NCBI GenBank assembly: GCA_964550025.1
Contig: CAZJYI010000261.1
Span: forward strand, 1 to 10,576
DNA: 10,576 nucleotides
Source: CAZJYI01 sp964550025
Lineage (GTDB): Bacteria; Verrucomicrobiota; Kiritimatiellia; UBA8416; CAYOBW01
Direction of reading: 5' to 3'
Part shown: positions 7,256-10,576 of the stretch, one piece after another
How the letters are laid out: every line of letters starts with the position of its first letter
How positions within the stretch are numbered: position 1 is the stretch's first letter
The notes under the pieces: model-generated
Database searches by the model: none
Seen by the model: only the letters and a program-made list of their open reading frames with translations
Told to the model about the DNA's origin: nothing
Program-made: the position numbers and the translations under genes

Positions 7256-8623
7256 ATGAAGAGAGAGATCGCGAAGATTCTGCACGATTGGGTGGATCGA
7301 GACCGGCGCAAGCCTCTGATTGTCCGAGGGGCGAGGCAGGTGGGAAAGACCTGGAGCGTCAGGGCGTTAGCGAATTCAGCCGGGTTGGATCTCGTGGAGG
7401 TCAATCTTGAGCGATATCCCGAGCTCGGGGAGCTCTTCCTTGAGAAATCGCCTGAGCGGGTGCTTGCCGGCCTCGAGCGTGTCTTAGGACGACGCATCAA
7501 CAGAACGTCATCGCTCCTCTTCTTGGACGAGATCCAGAAGGCGCCCCACGCCTTTGCAAACCTGAGGTGGTTCTACGAAGAGTGTCCGGAGCTCGCCGTC
7601 ATCGCAACGGGTTCCCTGCTGGATTTCGTCTTGAAAGACCATGAGTTCTCCATGCCGGTAGGGCGCATTTCCTATCTCTTCATGCAGCCGATGTCGTTCG
7701 GGGAGTTCCTCGCTGCCAACGGGAACGAGCTTCTCGCGGACCACCTCAAGGAACTCCGGATTACTTCGGACATACCCGCCCCGATACACGAGAAGCTGAT
7801 GACCGCCTTCCGCGACTACTTTGCTGTCGGGGGCATGCCCGGCGCGGTGAAAGAGTGGGTCTCGACGCGGTCACCCATCGCCGTCGCCGAGTACCACCAG
7901 GATCTGCTCAACACCTTTGCGGATGATTTCAGCAAGTATGCCGGCCGGATTCCGTCACAGCGTTTGCGCAACGTGTTGCTGGCCGTTCCGCGCATGCTGG
8001 GACACAAGTTCAAGTTCAGCCATGTAGACAGAGAAGAGACCGCGCGGGCGCTGCGACATGCGCTGGATCTGCTCTGCATGGCCCGCCTCTGTCATCGAGT
8101 TGTTCACAGCAGCGGGAGAGGCATTCCACTGGCGGCCCAGGAGAACGAGAAGCAGTTCAAAGTCACGCTGCTCGACTGTGGGCTGGCCGCCGCCCTTCAG
8201 GGGGTGGTCATGAGGACGGAGAGGGAGCTGCGAGAGGCCATCCGTTCGAACGAGGGCGGCATGTCGGAACAGGCGGTCGGGCAGATGCTACGGACCGCCG
8301 CGCCGATGTTCGTGGATCCCCGGCTCCACTACTATGTCCGTGAGAAAAGGGGCGCTGAGTCAGAGATCGACTATCTGATTCAGCATGGCGCAGACGTTGT
8401 GCCGATCGAGGTGAAGTCCGGCGCCACAGGCAGCCTGAAATCCCTCCATCAGTTCATGGCCGAAAGGGGATTGGACGTAGCCGTCCGGGTAAACTCCGAC
8501 CCTCCGACCGTGACGAACGTCGATGTCATGACCCCCATGCAGACCAGGGCCAGGTACAGGCTTCTGTCGATACCGTTCTACCTGGTCCCGGAAGTGCACC
8601 GTCTTCTCGCCACCCCACCCTGA
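7256..8623 (+). CDS. P-loop ATPase with C-terminal PD-(D/E)XK-like domain (AAA_14/DUF4143 family), 455 aa
   Basis: An N-terminal AAA_14 ATPase module is followed by the DUF4143 C-terminal region. Visible motifs: Walker A GARQVGKT (residues 25-32), Walker B LLFLDE (87-92) followed by IQ, ATGS sensor-like motif (117-120), the family hallmark around GRISYLFMQPMSFGEFL (about 136-152), and a C-terminal nuclease-like set with D372 in EIDYL and E385-x-K387 in PIEVKSG. At 455 aa the length is typical and the gene looks intact. No good Shine-Dalgarno precedes the ATG. The 70 bases upstream are AT-rich relative to the window and could hold a promoter, but no well-spaced -35/-10 pair is found. Members of this family are widespread and often lineage-specific or horizontally spread; their biochemical role is not settled. 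Here the gene stands alone, bracketed by family A repeats and next to an integrase relic, which suggests accessory DNA. Confidence 0.96.
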   Translation: MKREIAKILHDWVDRDRRKPLIVRGARQVGKTWSVRALANSAGLDLVEVNLERYPELGELFLEKSPERVLAGLERVLGRRINRTSSLLFLDEIQKAPHAFANLRWFYEECPELAVIATGSLLDFVLKDHEFSMPVGRISYLFMQPMSFGEFLAANGNELLADHLKELRITSDIPAPIHEKLMTAFRDYFAVGGMPGAVKEWVSTRSPIAVAEYHQDLLNTFADDFSKYAGRIPSQRLRNVLLAVPRMLGHKFKFSHVDREETARALRHALDLLCMARLCHRVVHSSGRGIPLAAQENEKQFKVTLLDCGLAAALQGVVMRTERELREAIRSNEGGMSEQAVGQMLRTAAPMFVDPRLHYYVREKRGAESEIDYLIQHGADVVPIEVKSGATGSLKSLHQFMAERGLDVAVRVNSDPPTVTNVDVMTPMQTRARYRLLSIPFYLVPEVHRLLATPP

Positions 8624-8647
8624 TCCCCGAACCGCCCCCACGACCCT

Positions 8648-8671
8648 CACGGGCTTCTGCACGGGCTTCTG
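8648..8671 (+). repeat. Tandem 12-bp duplication
   Basis: CACGGGCTTCTG occurs twice back to back (8648-8659, 8660-8671) just after the ATPase stop codon and abutting the left end of the large palindrome. Confidence 0.85.
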
Positions 8672-8714
8672 GGGTCGCACCACGGTAAGTTGCTGCGGTG
8701 CAAGCGGATGGTGT
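8672..8714 (+). repeat. Dispersed repeat family B, copy 2
   Basis: Aligns with 2922-2968 (shared start GGGTCGCAC-Y-ACGGTAA, then a TTGC..GTGC segment). It forms the left outer arm of the palindrome. Confidence 0.55.
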
Positions 8715-8818
8715 CTGGGGAGTGGCGCTGTGGGTGTTTAGGGACGATTTTCCGTGACCGTTAAGCTCAGCAAATGTCTTCGTACAGCAGTGGGCGCCGC
8801 CGCGCAGGTCTCGCGGGC

Positions 8819-8912
8819 GAGGGGAGATTGAGTAATGAGATTAGGTAAGGAGATCAAGTACAAGCAGTCGGTCTTGATCTCCTTACTTAATCCCTTTACT
8901 TCATCTCCTCTC
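8819..8912. repeat. 40-bp stem hairpin built from six copies of a 13-bp unit
   Basis: Positions 8819-8858 pair with 8873-8912 without gaps: 37 of 40 positions pair (three of them G-T wobbles), with mismatches at 8829, 8836 and 8838. The loop is 14 bases (8859-8872). The inner 14 bp (8845-8858 with 8873-8886) are perfect. The left arm is three direct 13-bp units: GAGATTGAGTAAT (8824-8836), GAGATTAGGTAAG (8837-8849), GAGATCAAGTACA (8850-8862). The right arm, read on the minus strand, is three more: GAGATGAAGTAAA, GGGATTAAGTAAG, GAGATCAAGACCG (8907 down to 8869). Iterons, a protein-binding array or a mobile-element core are possible. It is not a plain terminator, as no T-run follows. Confidence 0.85.
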
Positions 8913-9045
8913 ACAGCACGCGACTGCCACGGGGGCTGTCCTTCCCTGCCCTACGGTGAGGTCACCCGAGCTTAACGCTTACGAAAAATCAGACGTAAGC
9001 TCGGATCTAACGCCTCTCGATGAGTCGTTTGACTGGCGTGCAATG

Positions 9046-9065
9046 AGTTGCCGTGGTGCGACCCC
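9046..9065 (-). repeat. Dispersed repeat family B core, inverted copy 3
   Basis: The reverse complement matches 8671-8690 at 18 of 20 positions. It forms the right outer arm of the palindrome; similarity to the rest of family B fades after about 20 bases. Confidence 0.6.
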
Positions 9066-9196
9066 GATGGGGACCCCGACACCCATCATGGCCGCCCGGC
9101 CGGACCATGGCAAGAAGATGAAGAAGATCCAGGAAGAAGATGGATCTTTCAGATCGGCGGAAGAAGATACATTCCAAACCGGCGTTCACAATGGAC
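9066..9196. other. Spacer between palindrome and repeat A copy 2; no gene assigned
   Basis: Purine-rich DNA with repeated GAAGA words (9113-9170). A short open frame across it (8956-9261) has no ribosome site, runs through the palindrome arm and ends inside repeat A, so I do not call it a gene. It could be decayed coding sequence. Confidence 0.4.
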
Positions 9197-9299
9197 GACT
9201 GATGGCAACCTACCCCGGGCTGAGCGAGTCTGGAACTGAAGGCGAGAACGCGAACGGTTGAGCTTTAAGTCCCAAATCCAGGTTCGATCCCGGCGCCCC
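9197..9299 (+). repeat. Dispersed repeat family A, copy 2
   Basis: Direct repeat of 6969-7071 (89 of 103 identical). The outer pairing that forms in copy 1 is weaker here. The 3' end (CCAGGTTCGATCCCGGC) resembles a tRNA T-arm with a damaged stem, but no complete tRNA can be built upstream. It sits directly before the integrase relic. Confidence 0.85.
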
Positions 9300-9365
9300 G
9301 TACCCTCGAATCCGCGAAGTCGGGCCAATGCTGTGTTGTCCTCTCTTGGCTCTCACACGCCCTGC

Positions 9366-9491
9366 GAGCTCGCCGACGTCGCGCTTCAGGATGTGCTCGT
9401 AGAGAAAGACGCGGACGTTTCGACCACGCTGATCTACATCCACGTACTCAATTGTCCCGGCGTGATGGCACGGAGTCAGGCCGATCTGGTG
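9366..9491 (+). pseudogene. C-terminal relic of an integron-type tyrosine recombinase
   Basis: The + frame reads LQDVLVEKDADVSTT, then LIYIHVLNCPGV, then ARSQADLV. This closely follows the conserved C-terminus of integron and related tyrosine integrases (LQ-LLGH-DVSTT, -IYTHVLNRPG, VRSP-D). The expected catalytic tyrosine is present at 9435-9437. The catalytic Arg/His boxes and everything upstream are absent: the LLGH motif reads VLVEK, and the preceding frame (from 9258) is repeat A and unrelated sequence. Thr to Ile in IYIHV and Arg to Cys in LNCPG fit single C-to-T changes, as expected for decay. The relic overlaps the 3' end of the convergent 181-aa gene. A relic of a phage or ICE integrase is the main alternative. 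I am confident of the tyrosine-recombinase family, less so of the integron subtype. Confidence 0.68.
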
Positions 9492-9993
9492 CGTCCGGGT
9501 CGGAGAGCAGGTCCGAGCTGATCTGAATGAGACGAATGTGGTTGACGCCGAGGTGCAGCCACTCGTCGTCTTCATCCCTGAGAGCGATGAAACGCCGTTG
9601 CTCTCGTTCGTGCGTTGTTTCAAGCTCGAACAGCAAGGCGGCGACCTCGTCTGTGTACGACGGCGACAGGCTCAGGGGGTCGTGTGCGTCGCCGAGGTGG
9701 ACGCGCATTGTCAGCGCCTCCGCTGGTTCGTGCTCCAGAGTCGCGTCGATGGGGTCAATCAGGATACGTGCCGCTTCGACTGCCGAGAGTCGCACAATCA
9801 CGGTCCAGCCGTTGAGTGCCTCAAATACGAGGAACGGTCTGTTTCCGGCGTCTTGATCGTGATCGGCTTCCAGTATCCTCTGGATCCTCGTCGCTTCGGT
9901 CTCGCGGACGGGAAAGGCGTGCTTTGCCGGCATTCCCTCCATCAGGAGACACACGGATGTGTCCCAAATCTCGCTGTGCGGAATCTGTGTCAT
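9448..9993 (-). CDS. Hypothetical protein, 181 aa
   Basis: ATG at 9993-9991, stop TGA at 9450-9448. I do not recognise the family. It is an acidic soluble protein without signal peptide or membrane span. Regular elements are visible: VCLLMEGMPAKHAFPVRETEATRIQRIL near the N-terminus is broken here as VCLLMEGM and then ETEATRIQRIL; FLVFEALNGWTVIVRL and AVEAARILIDP follow at about 55-80; near the C-terminus comes DEWLHLGVNHIRLIQIS. The alternation of beta-strand-like and helical stretches suggests a small folded alpha/beta domain. The last ~15 residues (from about DAPDRPDS) are rich in Pro, Asp, Arg and Ser and are read antisense through the integrase relic, so the original stop may have been lost. 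No Shine-Dalgarno is seen. It lies in the same orientation as the next gene upstream (10265), 271 bp away. Confidence 0.6.
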   Translation of the reverse strand: MTQIPHSEIWDTSVCLLMEGMPAKHAFPVRETEATRIQRILEADHDQDAGNRPFLVFEALNGWTVIVRLSAVEAARILIDPIDATLEHEPAEALTMRVHLGDAHDPLSLSPSYTDEVAALLFELETTHEREQRRFIALRDEDDEWLHLGVNHIRLIQISSDLLSDPDAPDRPDSVPSRRDN

Positions 9994-10204
9994 GGTTTTG
10001 GGACGTGGAGCGTAGAGGATGGAAAGGCGGATGTGAACTGTTTCTTTGGGGCACGTTCGTCGCTGACCGGCTGCATCAGTTTCCGATGGTCGGTTGGGTG
10101 TTCCTTATTGGATACTGGATACTGACCTCTTTGAATGCCGCATACCTCTTCGGATGGGGCCAGCTATTCGCTACTAACCAGGTAGACAGTCGATTGCCTA
10201 CTTT

Positions 10205-10237
10205 GCCCCCGCGGGGGTCTATTGTCCGCGCGGGGGC
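10205..10237 (-). terminator. GC-rich hairpin downstream of the nuclease-domain gene
   Basis: GCCCCCGCG (10205-10213) and CGCGGGGGC (10229-10237) are perfect 9-bp inverted arms around a 15-base loop. It lies 27 bases after the stop of the minus-strand gene ending at 10265. No T-run follows on the minus strand, so if it is a terminator it is not canonical. Confidence 0.45.
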
Positions 10238-10264
10238 TCGTGTTCTTCAGCTTCGTCTGCCGGG

Positions 10265-10576
10265 TCAAGCCGGTGCAATGAGCCAGTGGTGAAGGTTGCG
10301 CTGTTCTTTGTCGAAGGCGGCGCCGATCAGGGTGACGGGGCGGGGGTCGTCGCGGTAGCCGGCTGCGTACTGCTTCTCGCGGATCTGCTGCAGGGCCTCC
10401 TCGGCCGTGCCGCGGAGTTTGAAATCGAAGATGTAGATGTGCCCGGCGGTCTTGACCACCGCGTCGATGCGGCCGAGGCTGGTGCGCGATTCCGCCTCGA
10501 TCATTGCGCCGATGAGCTTGAACACGGTGAAGAAGATGGTCTGGTAGTACTTCTCCTTCTGCTCCACGATATCGTG
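10265..10576 (-). CDS. C-terminal PD-(D/E)XK nuclease domain of an AAA-ATPase-like protein (5' partial)
   Basis: The minus-strand frame is open to the right edge of the window, and 103 C-terminal codons are visible, ending at a stop at 10267-10265. The sequence fits the PD-(D/E)XK domain (PDDEXK_9/DUF1703 type) found behind an AAA-ATPase-like domain: EKYYQTIFFTVFKLIG helix with later E27/E29 (counting from the first visible codon), catalytic D38 in GRIDAVV, and D51-x-K53 in YIFDFKLRG, then the family tail EEALQQIREKQYA and VTLIGAAFDKEQRNLHHW. The Asp-x-Lys form is an accepted variant of Glu-x-Lys. A GTG at 10567 is internal, not the start. These proteins are often multicopy in Bacteroidota and PVC genomes and their role is uncertain. 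The ATPase half must lie beyond the window. Confidence 0.9.
   Translation of the reverse strand, partial: HDIVEQKEKYYQTIFFTVFKLIGAMIEAESRTSLGRIDAVVKTAGHIYIFDFKLRGTAEEALQQIREKQYAAGYRDDPRPVTLIGAAFDKEQRNLHHWLIAPA

Larger units (their letters stand above)
8671..9065. repeat. Large nested imperfect palindrome (about 395 bp), possible MITE-like element
   Basis: Three sets of inverted arms share nearly one axis. Outer arms are 8671-8690 and 9046-9065 (18 of 20 complementary, axis 8868). Middle arms are 8746-8770 and 8966-8990 (21 of 25, axis 8868). The inner hairpin is 8819-8912 (axis 8865.5). Sequence between the arms is only loosely complementary. The outer arm is also a copy of repeat family B. 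No convincing gene lies in it and no target-site duplication is evident at the ends. It could be a non-autonomous transposon, a decayed pair of inverted elements, or a structured non-coding RNA locus. Confidence 0.75.

Noticed and set aside
8648..8671. Short tandem repeats considered as a CRISPR start.
   Set aside because: Only two 12-bp units with no spacer and no cas genes nearby.
8760..9011. Integron core-site look-alikes: GTTAAGC (8760-8766), GCTTAAC (8970-8976), ATCTAAC (9005-9011).
   Set aside because: In an attC site RYYYAAC comes first and GTTRRRY last; here the order is reversed. The first two are simply the two arms of the palindrome. No complete attC could be built.
8956..9261. 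Possible 101-aa gene on the plus strand.
   Set aside because: It crosses the palindrome arm and ends in repeat A, and has no ribosome site or recognisable domain.
10020..10190. Hydrophobic peptide on the plus strand (VGWVFLIGYWILTSLNAAYL) that looks like a membrane span.
   Set aside because: The frame starts inside the convergent 181-aa gene and has no ribosome site, and the tail is low-quality. A chance frame or an old fragment cannot be distinguished.

Overview
The window is high-GC bacterial DNA. No rRNA, tRNA or taxonomic marker is present. The two giant secreted proteins, with cysteine-bearing beta-helix rungs, PKD-like domains and dockerin-like C-termini, together with DUF4143-type and AAA-ATPase-like/PD-(D/E)XK genes, suggest a PVC-group bacterium such as Kiritimatiellae or Lentisphaerae of Verrucomicrobiota. 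That assignment is inference from protein style.

Layout. (1) Positions 1-2828 hold the 3' part of a very large secreted beta-helix protein gene whose start lies outside the window. (2) Positions 2829-3042 hold a structured 3' region, one copy of a dispersed repeat (family B) and a clear Shine-Dalgarno site. (3) Positions 3043-3714 encode a 223-aa protein I do not recognise. (4) Positions 3825-6974 encode a complete 1049-aa paralogue of the first protein, with signal peptide, two beta-helix blocks that arose by internal duplication, a PKD domain, a C-terminal beta-rich domain and a dockerin-like tail. (5) From 6969 to 9299 a P-loop ATPase of the AAA_14/DUF4143 family (7256-8623) is bracketed by two ~103-bp direct repeats (family A, 86% identical). 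(6) Between that ATPase and the second family A copy lies a ~395-bp imperfect palindrome (8671-9065). Its core is a 40-bp hairpin carrying six copies of a 13-bp unit arranged three against three. (7) At about 9366-9491 there is a decayed C-terminus of an integron-type tyrosine recombinase. (8) On the minus strand follow a 181-aa unrecognised protein (9448-9993) and, running off the right edge, the C-terminal nuclease domain of an AAA-ATPase-like/PD-(D/E)XK protein.

Reading. The left two thirds is a duplicated surface or secreted protein locus that appears to evolve by repeat duplication. The right third looks like an accessory or recombination region: integrase relic, direct and inverted repeats, a long palindrome, and two different ATPase-plus-nuclease-fold genes. 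The unexplained structure is concentrated in 8624-9500, which carries no convincing intact gene. Whether the repeats and palindrome were substrates of the lost recombinase is inference only; I tested them against the integron attC pattern and they do not fit cleanly.
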